DNA of 64,000 nucleotides from Phialophora verrucosa. Taxonomy: Eukaryota; Ascomycota; Eurotiomycetes; Chaetothyriales; Herpotrichiellaceae. The position numbers and the translations under genes are program-made. Under the pieces are notes generated by a model. The model was given only the letters and a program-made list of their open reading frames with translations, was not told the DNA's origin and did no database searches. Of the stretch, positions 23,001 through 34,342 are shown one piece after another. The stretch spans positions 1,612,001 through 1,676,000 of the forward strand of contig MSED01000005.1 of the NCBI GenBank assembly GCA_002099365.1. The letters run 5' to 3'. Numbering within the stretch: position 1 is the stretch's first letter; every line of letters starts with the position of its first letter.

Positions 23001-25474
23001 TCCTTGCAACCACACGCACTCCTGGGTCGCACATCTCAGATACTCCTGGGCCGTGGGATATTTACTCCATGGCTCACCGAGGAGGCTTACTCGTACGCTG
23101 CTGAAATCCTTGCACATCCCTTCTGCTGGGCTCCAACCAGTCACTGTGGATCCCTCTTCCGAAGTTTCCAACCGCGACCATGGGGGGAAACCGATGTGGA
23201 ACCCCGAATCTGATATCTGATGCACGCCAGAATTGACAACGTCAAAATCATTCGCTGGCGACGGTCCGCGGACGCGTCTCCGGGCGTCCAAAGCTTACCC
23301 CATGTTTTGAACCATGGCTGAAATGTAAATATGGTGTTGGGTCTGAATCCATTACCAAGAGCTTGCTACACCCCCATGCTTCCTGGCCGTCCATCTGCAC
23401 AGTACGAGTACAGTACAGCGATGTCGAAGATTCCTCCAGGAGGATGCTGACACACACCCAGTCCGACAACTGGGTTTCCCCGGATACGGCCATAATCTGA
23501 TCTCACATGCGACAAGACGTCTGATGTCGACCACCATTATCGATATCTTACCAAAGCCCACGTCGCTTGTTCTCCCTTGCAGGTAGGGGCCTCCTGCCTA
23601 TCAGAACTCAATGCTCGCTAGGTATGCTTTTCCGAAGATTTTTCTCGCACACTTGCATACATGATCCGAAGATGGGATTGGGGAGAGCGAAAACCATGAT
23701 CAGTATGCGACCTCATACGGAACACGGTGAACAGACATTGGCGAACAAGGATCTTGGGCAACGATCATTCATGGATTGCCCAGCCTGGGGCACGTACTCT
23801 TAGACCGACTTTAATTTCGCCGACTTGGATGTGTCGAGGATGGAGGCATGCGGCAGCGAGGGGGTGGAAAAGACTGCCATTTTCCGGATATGTAAAACAA
23901 CATGGGGTCTTTCCGCTAGCGTTCCAACATCGAAATGTACGAGTATATTGAATGCCCTTCCCCCGTGATTGATCTCCTTGCGCTCTATCCAACGGCGTGG
24001 TCGCTGATCAGTACGTTTTGCATCACCTTGTCTTGGGGGAATAAACATGGCGGAAATGTAAACCGTGATACGAGTACAAGTACAGTATTAGACCCCCTCC
24101 TCCCCCGGGATCGCAACTAATGTCAGGTGCAAGCGTCGCGTCGGTTTCCTTGGTCGGTTCTGGGATGTTCATCGCGCTTGCCCGACCCCGGCAAGGGGGG
24201 GCCATGATGCCTCCTGATGTCATACCCCCCCTTTCAGCCTGCATGGTGGACACCCCATCACACTACCCGGACACAGTAATTGTCTTCCTTGGTTCACTTC
24301 CAACATGGCATTCTCGCGCTCGGCATGCATGACTCGTTTTCCTGAAAGCGAGGATATAGTATGTGGAGATGAGGAAACATCCCAAGCTTGTTGAGAGGCC
24401 TAGATAGGTGTCCATTCCTGGTAGACAGGGGGGATTGGTTTCTTCATTCCCACGCGTTGGTCAGGGAGGCTTGCAAGCTGCAAGCTACACCGCACGTTTG
24501 GAATGCTCGACGATCCTGGGCCAAGACTCAATAACATCAGAGCAAATGAGGCTGGCTACATTACGAGTACGCACACAATCCTTCTGGGGACTGCCCAGAG
24601 CCGACCACACCTCGCCATCCAGATTGCATCCTTCCTCCCTTTTCATATTGTCACTCTGTCGTCATTTCTGAGCCTTTGTCTCCACGCCCTCCATCCTTCC
24701 GACTTCTGGGGCCACTGTGGGTTCCGCTTCGTTTCTCCGTGCTGCAGTCCCGTTTTGCATCGCCCTCAGGGCAATTCCTATGCGGTCGGGATCTGAATCC
24801 AGCACATCTTTGGCTGTCACAAGATACCGCCTATCGCCTACCGCCTTCCGCAAACCGCTTACCGCCCTCGTGCGATGTACACTGTACATGCATGCAGCTT
24901 GCCGTGTCCCGTGTCCGCGTGCCTGCCGTCTCCGCCAGTGCTGCTGCTCCATTGGCATCGAGCCCAGGCAGGCGCATAGGGGGAAAGAATTTGCAACCTG
25001 TAGGTACTCTCTACAGGATGAGCAGCGCTGATGGAGCGACTCTCTCAACCTCCTGCTCTCTCGGGGCCTTTTCCCGCCCTATATGTGCTGTTGAAGGCGC
25101 CAAAGCCTCGCACGGGATTTGAAACTGAACTGAGAGTCAGAGTTTGACTTCCGGGCGGTGCAAGGCAGAGTCCACCGTCGGCTCGTTCGAGTCCAACAGA
25201 CAAAAGTACACCGTACACCGTACAAGCTGTGGCACCGACGCAGTTCCTCCTTGTTGGCGGGACGGGACGTTACAAGGGGAGGCAAGGCAAGGCCGGAGTA
25301 TTGGGTGTTCACTGACTGACTCATACTTGATGTACTTTCGCAACAAGAGGAAGCCACTCACTGATCCCCCCAGCAAAGCAACCGATCAGTTTAGTGACTC
25401 ATCTTCTAGGAATATCTATCGGTTCGGTCGAAATGATACTGACAATCACGCCCGAAAAGAGCACGATTCAATCA
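20050..25474. other. Gene-free stretch upstream of Mks1-like gene
   Basis: About 5.4 kb without a supportable gene. The longest frame is about 208 codons on the minus strand at 22369-22995, with no domain. Octamer copies occur near 21260, 21315, 23090, 23402, 23938, 24070 and 24565. A short array of ACCGCC/TCGCC units lies near 24825-24870. The part next to 20050 must contain the promoter and leader of the Mks1-like gene. Confidence 0.5.
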
Positions 25475-25546
25475 GCCGGTGTAGTGCAGTGGTCAGCACG
25501 TTTCGTTGTGGCCGAAGAGACCCAGGTTCAAATCCTGGCGCCGGCA
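25475..25546 (+). tRNA. tRNA-His (GTG)
   Basis: 72-nt intronless cloverleaf. Acceptor arm GCCGGTG pairs with CGCCGGC (one G-T wobble), followed by discriminator A. The anticodon stem TTTCG/CGAAG encloses loop TTGTGGC with anticodon GTG. The T arm is CAGG-TTCAAAT-CCTG, and the A-box is TAGTGCAGTGG. The base before the acceptor is A, so the G-1 needed by histidyl-tRNA synthetase must be added after transcription, as known in eukaryotes. Confidence 0.95.
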
Positions 25547-25554
25547 TCAGGGTA

Positions 25555-25564
25555 TTTCTTTTTT
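25555..25564 (+). terminator. RNA polymerase III terminator of tRNA-His
   Basis: TTTCTTTTTT, 8 bp after the tRNA 3' end; the run of six Ts is a typical pol III stop. Confidence 0.8.
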
Positions 25565-26368
25565 CGGTTGGAGGGTGACTCTCTTTCTTCTCCCTCTCCC
25601 TCTCTCCATTTGTGCCTTGCGTGAGAGCGAGCAGGCGATTACAGTACCTCAGGGGCAGGCTGGTAGGTAGACAGGCTGGTAAGGCTTGAGTCCTTTCCTC
25701 ACCAGTCATCAGACTTCCCTTCGTGCTTGTTGGGCTTCGAGAGCCCATCACTGGCATTCTTGACTTGACCTGATCTGCGAACGCAAGGCTCCTTCTCTTT
25801 TCCAACATGACTCGTGATAACCGCTGGTGAAGCCCCTATTCCAGCAGCGAGAGCGGTGAGCGTCTTGAGAGTTCGTTTTCACCGGTGCTAGCAGCGATGG
25901 TGACTGCCGCGATGCTCGTGGTGATACTGTAATGCCTTCGCGTGCCCGATGGGCCTTGAAAGATTTCATCCATCCATCTATCCCATGCATGTTATGGTAT
26001 GCTATGGTACGATGTTGGGAGCTTAGGGAATCGAGGACGCTTTGAGAAGCGGAGTACATACATATATTGCCTGTCATTGGTGTCTGGTGGTTACGTCTAT
26101 CTGGATACAATACATATCTGTATTTGTAGACAAGCATGCAGCGCTAGCATGTAGGACCGGTATCTCGTATCTTATACCTTTCCAGCACCATCCCCTTTCC
26201 GCAAGGGTGGCCAACATGATAATCCTTGAGCTCGTGACGTACTAAGATTCGCTTCCTCCATCGAGGTAAATGATTTCAAACTAATCCGACACCGGCAAAC
26301 CAGTGAAAACAGGCGCAACGGGCGCTCGAGGCGGACTGGAGCGACTGACAAGTTGCCAGTTTTGTATG
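25565..26368. other. Intergenic
   Basis: About 800 bp with no supported gene; probably includes the 3' untranslated region of the DUF6590-like gene. Confidence 0.4.
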
Positions 26369-27463
26369 CTAGCAGAGGGAGGGGTTGGAGATGGTGTCTG
26401 TTGCCTCACTATCCAATCCATGCCTGAGAGACACTTCCGTACCGCGCTCGAACTCTTCCCCCTCGACATCCGCAGCAAGGATCTCCTCTCTCGACCTGTT
26501 GACCACGGCTTCGGAGGAGGGTTCATTTGAATTCTCTCCGCCTTGAGGAGAAGGTTCTGGTGTGAACAAGGCGGCGAATTGCTGACACAAGATGGCTGTG
26601 CTACGGGCGGTGAGCCGGCCGACGATCTGAATGGGATGCTGGATGTGCATGGTTACAGGACCTGCAAACATTACCAAGGACGTAGGGGCCAGCAAAACAG
26701 ATCTGGGCGCCATACTTTCGGTGGTCAAGAGGGGACGTTGTATGTTCTGCTCCTTCAAATTGTCCGTGTGGTGGCGGTGATCTCGAATCGACATGTACTT
26801 GTCCAGGTCATGGTCTGGGACAGCGGCCAAGCCTCTGCCCGACCTGGTGAAAACAGGGACCGCGCAATAGTGAGTGGCGAAAACCCGCATCACAACCATG
26901 AAACGGATCTTGTAACCAATCGTTCGGGAGGCGTCATTGTGAACCTTGAAGTAGCGAGGGTCCTGAGGGTCGATGACTTTTTCCACTGCATCGGAGACGT
27001 GCAGACCCCAGAAAATTGTGCCAGCCGCCAGCTCATTGATCGAGTGCTTACGATAACAGTGTCTCATCGCCGGCTCTGGAGACGGCGACGACGTACCATT
27101 TTCTTCTGACCTGCTTCTCCAATTCTGCGACAATTCATGCGGTCTTGGACCGAGACGGGATGACGAGTTTGGATTCCGTCTCTGCCCAAAATCATTGTCG
27201 AATGTGGATGGAGGGCTGCCATGCGAGGAGTTTCTGGAAAGGCTGGAAACAGTGTGGGAGGCTTGATGGTTGCTATATTCAAGGGAAAGTAACGGCGGCG
27301 TAGCAGTCGTCCCCAAGCTTGACAGCTTTCTGATCGGTGTACCACCAATGGCACAACTGCTCTCATAGTGGCTCCGATGGTTGGGTCTGTACGGCGAAGG
27401 GGTGATTGAGCTCTGCTCAGCCGTATTCGAGTTTCTCGTGTGCTTGTTGCTCAACATCATCAT
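26369..27463 (-). CDS. DUF6590-like protein
   Basis: 364 residues in one open frame from ATG 27463. The first 140 residues are Ser/Pro-rich and disordered. Residues about 145-285 look like the fungal DUF6590 fold: ELAAGTIFWGLH, then YKIRFMVVMRVFATHYCAVPVFTRSGRG, and a later SVLLAPTSLVMFAGPVTMHIQHPIQIVGRL that fits the 'basic strand, conserved Ser-x-Ile/Leu, histidine-containing strand' ending of that domain. The function of the family is unknown; members often occur in expanded, lineage-specific sets. The C-terminus after NSNEPSSEAV is acidic and ends NPSLC; a small unrecognised 3' intron is possible. Assignment is from memory of the family pattern. Confidence 0.6.
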   Translation of the reverse strand: MMMLSNKHTRNSNTAEQSSITPSPYRPNHRSHYESSCAIGGTPIRKLSSLGTTATPPLLSLEYSNHQASHTVSSLSRNSSHGSPPSTFDNDFGQRRNPNSSSRLGPRPHELSQNWRSRSEENGTSSPSPEPAMRHCYRKHSINELAAGTIFWGLHVSDAVEKVIDPQDPRYFKVHNDASRTIGYKIRFMVVMRVFATHYCAVPVFTRSGRGLAAVPDHDLDKYMSIRDHRHHTDNLKEQNIQRPLLTTESMAPRSVLLAPTSLVMFAGPVTMHIQHPIQIVGRLTARSTAILCQQFAALFTPEPSPQGGENSNEPSSEAVVNRSREEILAADVEGEEFERGTEVSLRHGLDSEATDTISNPSLC

Positions 27464-28479
27464 GCAAAAGCAGAAGCGAGAGGATCGAGAAATGGGTGTT
27501 CAGGCCAAGTTTGGAAGCGATGCTGAGGAATGGTCGAGGTTTGTACGAAACGATAGGGGAAACAGTAGCATTTCGCCTCTGGGGGGTACTTGACTTGCCC
27601 ATATAGTCTTATTGACGACCATGAGCAGTTGCCGTCTCGTGCACGGCGCACCAGCCATCTCGACGAGAAACGCCGTAGCTGGCTTCAGAATTGTGTCAAC
27701 TTGCACTTTTTCAAGACTGCGTGCCTGAAAAGAGACGGCGACCACGGACCTCCTTGACCCCTGTCTCGAAGGATGGGATAACAAAGGCGACTGTATCGCT
27801 GGACAAAGCATGGGTTGTCTTAAACAAGTCTGCACAACAATATAACGTTCGCTGAGACGTGGCTGAGAAAGGACCAAAAATCAGGACACCGGGGGCCTTG
27901 ATTCGGGTTCCGCGGATGCAATTGGAAGGTCTAACAAGCGGCTTGAATGGGGTTCTCATAGTCGCTATGCTGGTACCTTTTTGATGATATCCCACACTAC
28001 CTTTGATTAGAAACATCGACCTCGCGAAGTTCCTTATATTTCAGAACGGGTCTGGGATCAATGTTGGAGGCGGTAACACACTGCTTCAATTGTCTTTTAT
28101 TGTCCATATTCGACACATGTCTTACCACGAGAGACGACTCTGTGGTGTTCATCGTCCAGAGAATTCGCCGTACTGTTCCCATTGCGCGCTCCTGACCAGT
28201 TGTGGCTAGCAGGGAAAATGCAGATTCTGAATGGACCGAGGGAGCGGCATGGTGGCTGACTAGAAAGCCGAGTATTCTGCCTTGGGGTGCGCATTTGTGA
28301 AGATGAACAAAACGTAGCTCGAGAGCAGCGGGGTGTCTAAAGGAAATGGGAAGTACTTGGATCGTAAAGGCCACCGTGGAACGTGGATATTTTGGCCTAG
28401 TGCTTGACCAGTTGTCGATGACTCGGATGAGAACTCTGTCCTGAGATGATATAGTCGCCTCAATGCGTGCTCCGCACGG
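27464..28479. other. Intergenic
   Basis: About 1 kb with no supported gene, between two genes on the minus strand. It holds the promoter of the DUF6590-like gene and the 3' end of the dehydratase gene. Confidence 0.4.
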
Positions 28480-29829
28480 TCACCAGCCTCGCCATCTTGC
28501 ATAGACATCAACGACTTTGTCGGGAGAGTCACTGTCCGAATCAACCACAAGATACCAACCAAACATTGCAAGGGTGATGCAGGCGTGGTTCGGCCAGATG
28601 CGAATCTTTTGTCCGTATTCGAGGGGGAGAGATCGTTGAACGCTTCCATTGTCAAACGCCAATATTCCGTGCTCCTGGCTTATGCGGCTGACGACTATGC
28701 GATCATCTTTCTTGATGCTGTAGTGTTTCGGCATATTCCATGGACTTAATACACCCCAGCCATCGTAGTCTTTGCAAGGCTCCCTGGCAAGTGCAAGACA
28801 ACCTGCGGAGATTAGAGCTTCGGGGTGCTCAGTTCGATTGGGATAGAGAGAACAGACTTCAGCCAGGACGGATACACTAATAGCGTCATGTGGATCGGTT
28901 GTGAAATGGCGGCTGGACGCGGACACTTGTTGAACATCAAAGATCGGATATACGCCGGCATGGATCTCCAGCTCGAGATTGGACTTGGTCAACTGGAGCG
29001 TTTCTTTGAGAGCATTGGCAGAAGCAGAAGAGGTCTTTGCCGAAGGGAGGATGTTCTCGAGAGAAAGAGCCGTTGGTGAAGCTCCCACTGACACCAGAAG
29101 TGGCGTCTGTCGACTTCGCTTGAAGTGTTGAGAGGCTTGCCTGCAGACGTCAATTTCGGCCTTGAGCATATCCATGGCATCATCGGGTGAGCTGCCGCCA
29201 TAACTCAGGCTATTATGCGAATAGAACCCGAGCAGAGCTAAGTCACCCTGCTCTTCAGCGGCGCTGACCCTCTGAACCAGATCCACCATCTCGTTCGAGT
29301 CGGGAGCCAGACCTGCCCTATGATAGCCTGCATCTGTCTTGACAAAGACCAGTGCAGGGAAGCCGGCCTGTTCTTTGAATGCTGTCAAGCACTTCAGCTG
29401 GGCTGGGTGGTCGATCATGACAGCGACGGAACCTTCACCAAGCTGACTGGCGACAGCAGCAAGCCGCTGGATGTGTGAGGGTCCAAGGGGGACACCATAC
29501 AAGATATTGATCTTTGCACTCTGACTTTTATAGTCCAGCATCAAGGGTACCAATTGCTCTGCTTCGATGATGGTTGACACAATGAGTCTCACATCCCTGC
29601 AATCTTCGCCGACCTGTAGTCTGGTGATCTCTGCTGTCTTGTGCGTCTTGACATGAGCTCTGAAGCTGACCTGCAGCTCTTTGACGGCATTGAGCATGGC
29701 AGAGCAGTTTGCCTTTACCTTTGCAATGTCAATCACAGCCGCCGGAACAGGGACATCGTACAACGAGGAGTTCTGATACTTTTCCAGCAGAGCCCCTCTC
29801 GGCGAAAGAGGATACGTTGTCGACAACAT
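28480..29829 (-). CDS. DSD1: D-serine dehydratase-like PLP enzyme (Dsd1 type)
   Basis: Predicted pyridoxal-phosphate and zinc dependent enzyme that converts D-serine to pyruvate and ammonia; the related D-threonine aldolase is the main alternative. 449 residues in one exon, close to the family length. The fold-type III barrel starts with DVPVPAAVIDIAKVKANC, and K61 in RAHVKTHKT is the likely Schiff-base lysine. Other family landmarks are FVKTDAGYHRAGL, LLGFYSHNSLSYG and SVGASPTA. The C-terminal pair H415-x-C417 (PNHAC) matches the zinc ligands of the yeast enzyme in spacing. No targeting signal is seen, so it is probably cytosolic. It detoxifies or catabolises D-serine. The start at 29829 is the first ATG and fits homologues. 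Confidence 0.88.
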   Translation of the reverse strand: MLSTTYPLSPRGALLEKYQNSSLYDVPVPAAVIDIAKVKANCSAMLNAVKELQVSFRAHVKTHKTAEITRLQVGEDCRDVRLIVSTIIEAEQLVPLMLDYKSQSAKINILYGVPLGPSHIQRLAAVASQLGEGSVAVMIDHPAQLKCLTAFKEQAGFPALVFVKTDAGYHRAGLAPDSNEMVDLVQRVSAAEEQGDLALLGFYSHNSLSYGGSSPDDAMDMLKAEIDVCRQASQHFKRSRQTPLLVSVGASPTALSLENILPSAKTSSASANALKETLQLTKSNLELEIHAGVYPIFDVQQVSASSRHFTTDPHDAISVSVLAEVCSLYPNRTEHPEALISAGCLALAREPCKDYDGWGVLSPWNMPKHYSIKKDDRIVVSRISQEHGILAFDNGSVQRSLPLEYGQKIRIWPNHACITLAMFGWYLVVDSDSDSPDKVVDVYARWRGW

Positions 29830-31237
29830 CCTTGAAGTTTATTGCGGCGCAATATGTGTCACGTCCCGGGTTCGATGGCAAACTCTGAGAGAAGCCGGTG
29901 ATGTTGAGCGAAGTTGCTGTGCAGCGTTGTGGCGGGCATCAGCGGCGTCGGCCTTCTCCCTGGACGGGGGCTTGTGGGGGCCACGGGGGCGCCAGTAGCA
30001 GCGGCTTTTCGCTTGGAATCGCGCCCGAGATTCGGAGTGGGTCGCTGCCAATCAGGCTTCCAGCACTGGTGATGAGAAAATTCTCCGCAGCACGTCTAGC
30101 ATTGCAGGAGTCTCTACTGTCCACGGGGGTGCTGTGATGCTGAGACTCCCTCAAGGGCGTCACAACGCAGTCGATTCACTGTCGCTGTCTACTTACTCCG
30201 CGCACAGGAGGCTCCTCATTCCAATTGAGCATCCGGCCTGCTGGTCCTCTCGCAAACACCGTCAGCCAAGATCAAGCCATCAAAGATCGCCGGCAAGCTC
30301 CCGCCGTCCCTTGTGCCGGGTGGATTGGGGCAATTGATGAGCTGCTTCCTTAATTCCTTAGCTCCATGTCGGGCAATTCCTGCGCCTATCGCAGGCCACG
30401 GGGAAATGCATGTTTGGTTTCACCATCACTCGCCCACATGGGCTCTGGCCAATCCTGGCACTGCTGTGATTGTGCCTCTGTTGCTTTTCCTGTCCTCGAG
30501 CAGTGCGCAAAGTCCCACGCTGCGTGCGACTGCTGAAACGATGAGGACCAGGCTCCAGAGAGGGCCCCATGGCCCATTTCGGCCGTCAAGATCATGGTCT
30601 TTCTGTGAGTAACGGCTTGCCGTGGACCTGCTCAGGCTGACGGCACACAGTACCTCCTACTACCTGCTGGCCATACCGCGTCTCACCTTCCGCTGGACGT
30701 GCTTCGTGTGCACGCCAACTTGACCACGGGTTTCAATTCTTTCCATCCGTACCTCCTTCCTACACATTCTAGGTCAGCACATTCGATACAGACCTGGCCC
30801 TGGGTTTGGGGATACTACGAGTCTCCAGGCCTGGCAAAAGCACTGAAAATCGCCCATCATATCGGAAACCCGAAAGCCTGCGATTACCCCTTCCGATAGT
30901 TGGAGCACCTATACGCGTCCAGACCCTTCTCCGTCGCCCCGAACAATTGTCAGTATCCTTGCACAGCAGCTGAAACGTGTGAACTGGTTTGGGTTGCACA
31001 GCCTCGCCCAGCTTCCCAACCCACGACCACATCTCGTCGGTCCCGTTACTTCGGTGCGTGTGCAGGAGGTCCGCAAAGAGGAGGGCCGAACGATTGATAT
31101 ATGACTGCTGTGGCTGAAGGGGCGATCCATTGTGAACATGAATATATGTGGAGACAGACAGGTTGCGGAAGGATAAGTGTGACCTTGCCCTCAGATTGAC
31201 ATCTGTCTGCGGTGGATAACTGTCTACTTCGCCCACA
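29830..31237. promoter_or_regulatory. Intergenic between divergent genes
   Basis: 1.4 kb separate the divergent dehydratase and the 1016-residue gene, so both promoters should be here. I see no recognised element; the short frames do not resemble genes. Confidence 0.4.
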
Positions 31238-34200
31238 ATGTCGATAGACAAGGCCAGCAATGGGGGTCAGGCATTTGTGCGCCCGCCTTCGCACCCGGTG
31301 CCACAGTTACAGCTACCCTTCGAAGAGTCAATGATAGAGTCGATAAATGATGAGGTGGCTGATGACATACCTACCGATGCTATGGTCAGGAGGAGTATGC
31401 TCCTTGAAGCGCCCACCTATCAACGAGTTATCGCGGGCCGCTGGAAACAGAAACCTGGGGAAAAGTACCACCCTTTGTGGAAACTGGTTGCGCAATTGAC
31501 CTTTGGCATGCACCTGTTGTCTCAGAACATGGCAATATCGGAAGAGGAGGTAATGAGAATTTTGCAATCTCACGTGGACGACATCGATGCATTCTTGGAA
31601 CGAACTACGGAGGACTTTGACCTGGCACACAGCGACATTCACGAGCGAATACGGTGTTTGAAACTCCCACTTGCACACGGAGATGTCTTTGATCGCATGC
31701 TTGAGGATCGCGCTTTCCGAGCGTCAATTCTCGAGGGGAACGAGAAGATCGACCATGTCATCAACCGAACCAAGAGAGCGGCCAAGGACGCATTGAAGGA
31801 CGTGCAGAAAGGATTCGACGCGACCAATGTCATGGACAAATATCTCTCCAAATTGAACTCGACGTGGAAAAGAAACTCGCCTGAGCATGAGGCCGTACTC
31901 GTTGCAATGCTTGGAAATGTAGAAGGGTGGCGTCGAGCCTTTCTAGAATTGCACTTGCAGGGAAACAAGCTGGCAGGATCCCTCAAGAAGCTCGCAGAGG
32001 TCGTCTCGGAGATGCAGCATAGAGCTGCCGCGGTCAGCAGGAATCTTGTGGTAAGCCTGAATTTTGGCTGCGGGTTTGTTTGATCCTATGCTCACTCTTA
32101 CCAGGCCGGGACTCAGAAGACCAGGCACATCACTTCGCAGGCCGGCCGTGCACCATCCACCCTAGGAGCAATCGCCGAACAGAAACCATTACCGTCCGAA
32201 CCAGGTCGCCGACATTCGACCAGAAACTCATCTCGCAGCACACAACTCACCAGCTTCTCCAGTCGACCGAACAGCGGCCAGAAATCTAGTCACGGTATGA
32301 TTTCGCAAACGCAGTCTATGGGTCAACAATCACCACAATCCTCGGACTCCAGGAGACCCGACTATACCGTCCACTCATTATCATCCGGTTCGGCAGCTTT
32401 CGACAGTGCACAGCATTCCTCGGAACGTATGCTTAGCGTTGGAGGACTGCTCATACGATCCGATGAGGAACAACTTATTGAACTGCCAGCTGACGTCCCC
32501 GAAGATGCGCTCCGGCAAGCGCCAGTTTCTGTCAAGAACCGACTAAGTATGACACTGGGGCTGAGGTCGAGGGACACAGCAAGCCATCGAATATCCAGTG
32601 TGTATTATCCCCAGGCACTGAGCAACCTCTTGAAATCTCCCGGTATTTCTTCGCTACTACTCTCACCACAGGCCGGCGTCAAAGGTACGCCGGTGCAAGC
32701 GCTGGTATCTCCAATCATGTCGGAAAGCGAGGCTGGATTCTTCCTCGCCCACGAGCAAAGTCCGTCAATCGGTTTCGTAACTCCAGAGAGCCAGACGGGC
32801 CCGAATTCTACTAAGCACTCTCCAACGGCCACCCGAACGTCCGCCCATGCTTCGGTTCATGAGGCATCAGCGCCCGCAACACGCCGCTCATCATTCCGAG
32901 GGCCGGCGTTCACCTCGCATCCTGCTGTCATGGCTATGGCGGCGCCTCCTGTAGAGCTGCCTGCTCCTGTCCCAAACACTGCCCGGCCGGCCGCACAGGA
33001 CAAACGGCCGTCTTCATCCTCGTCCAGAAAGGGCTCTCAATCCCTACCGTCAAGCCTAGGCGAGCCTGGTCCGGAGTTAGCAGAAGCCGGAACGGCAACA
33101 TCAGCCTCGGTATCAGAGCCGAGGATCCTTGTCGACACGTCTGTGGTGACCGTTGCGGTAGTTCCCGCCTCTGCTGAGGAAGAGACTTTCGCAGCGGCAC
33201 ACCAGAAGGTCCAACAACCAACTTCGACTCAAGGCGACGGCCAATCTCAACCAAAGACGGCCGCTGAAGCTCCTCATACACAGGAAACTGTAGTGACACC
33301 ATCTGCGGCCATCGCAGGGACTGAGGAAAAGCCAGAAGGACGGATCGGAGAACAACATGTGGTTGAGGGCAACCCTGAGCCCGCCGCGGAACCTGAATCG
33401 ACCCCAAAAGAGCCACCTGCCAAACCCTTTTCCGGTACAGGCCCATCTACAGAGTTTGTGGCCGAGTTGGAAGCCGTCGTACCAAAGCCACTTAACATCA
33501 AGCTAAAGGAAGACTACGGGCCGGTGGAGTTAGAGGCACCACATCAGACCTTCAAGTTGCCTCCTAGGCCGGTTGCGGTGACCGAAAACCCAGAGAGAGA
33601 GGACCCACGCACCAGCATCAAGCAGCCTGACGACTTGGTCAAGCTCCCAAGCAGCATAACCAATAAACCAGGGATGAAACCCAAGGATTTTGGCGGTCCC
33701 AATACAGCTGAGCCGATCCGGCCGTTGAAGCTGAAGCTGGCCAAGAAAGACGGCAAGATTGTGCCAGTTCAAGTCAGTAGTCCCAGCGGAACTCCGACTT
33801 CCACTGCAAGCAGTCCAAAGCTCAAGCTCAAAGTCGACGCTGTCGCGGACATTATCGAAAATATCTCGTGGACTCCCACTAGCCCTATCCACTCACGAGC
33901 AGCGTCGAGTGCGTCTTCCAACTCGGCGCAACGGTGGTCCCATCGATCATCGCGGTCGCTTGGACCACCTACACAAGCTCCCGCTCCACCAGCTCCCGGC
34001 GGACGACCCATGGTTGAACCCGATTTCGCCACGGCTGGTCAATTTGAGGGAGAACGCAAGCAGAAGCAGAAGCAGAAGAAGAAGGATAGCAGTTCCAGTG
34101 CGGGGAGCAAAAGTGGCTGGAAAGCCTTCTTCCGACACAGCTCCGCGAACAATAATGCAAGTACTGGGCCGCTGGAGAGCACTGAGGGATCTTCGACGGC

Positions 34201-34342
34201 ACCAACTACTCAGACACCCACCTCTGCTTCTGGGCCAACCTCGGAGAGGATTCCCTCACCTGCTGCGGACATGATGACAACGACGGGAAAAGATGTGCTC
34301 TGGTTTAGAGGGAATGGGAAGAAGACGGTATCTGCAGCTTGA
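31238..34342 (+). CDS. Conserved fungal protein of unknown function, helical N-terminus and disordered C-terminus
   Basis: 1016 residues from exons 31238-32050 and 32105-34342, separated by a 54-nt intron (GTAAGC donor, CTTACCAG acceptor). I do not recognise a named domain. Residues about 45-271 are almost entirely helical, with conserved-looking blocks such as YHPLWKLVAQLTFGMHLLSQNMAISEEEVMRILQSHVDDIDAFLERTTEDFDLA and later heptad-like segments, suggesting a helical bundle or dimerisation module. From about 272 on it is Ser/Pro/Thr-rich and disordered, with repeated short Lys-rich motifs (PLNIKLKED, PLKLKLAKKDGK, PKLKLKVDA) and a basic block near residue 930 (QKQKQKKKD), then SGWKAFFRH. Possible scaffold or cortical protein; this is speculation. 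Confidence 0.75.
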
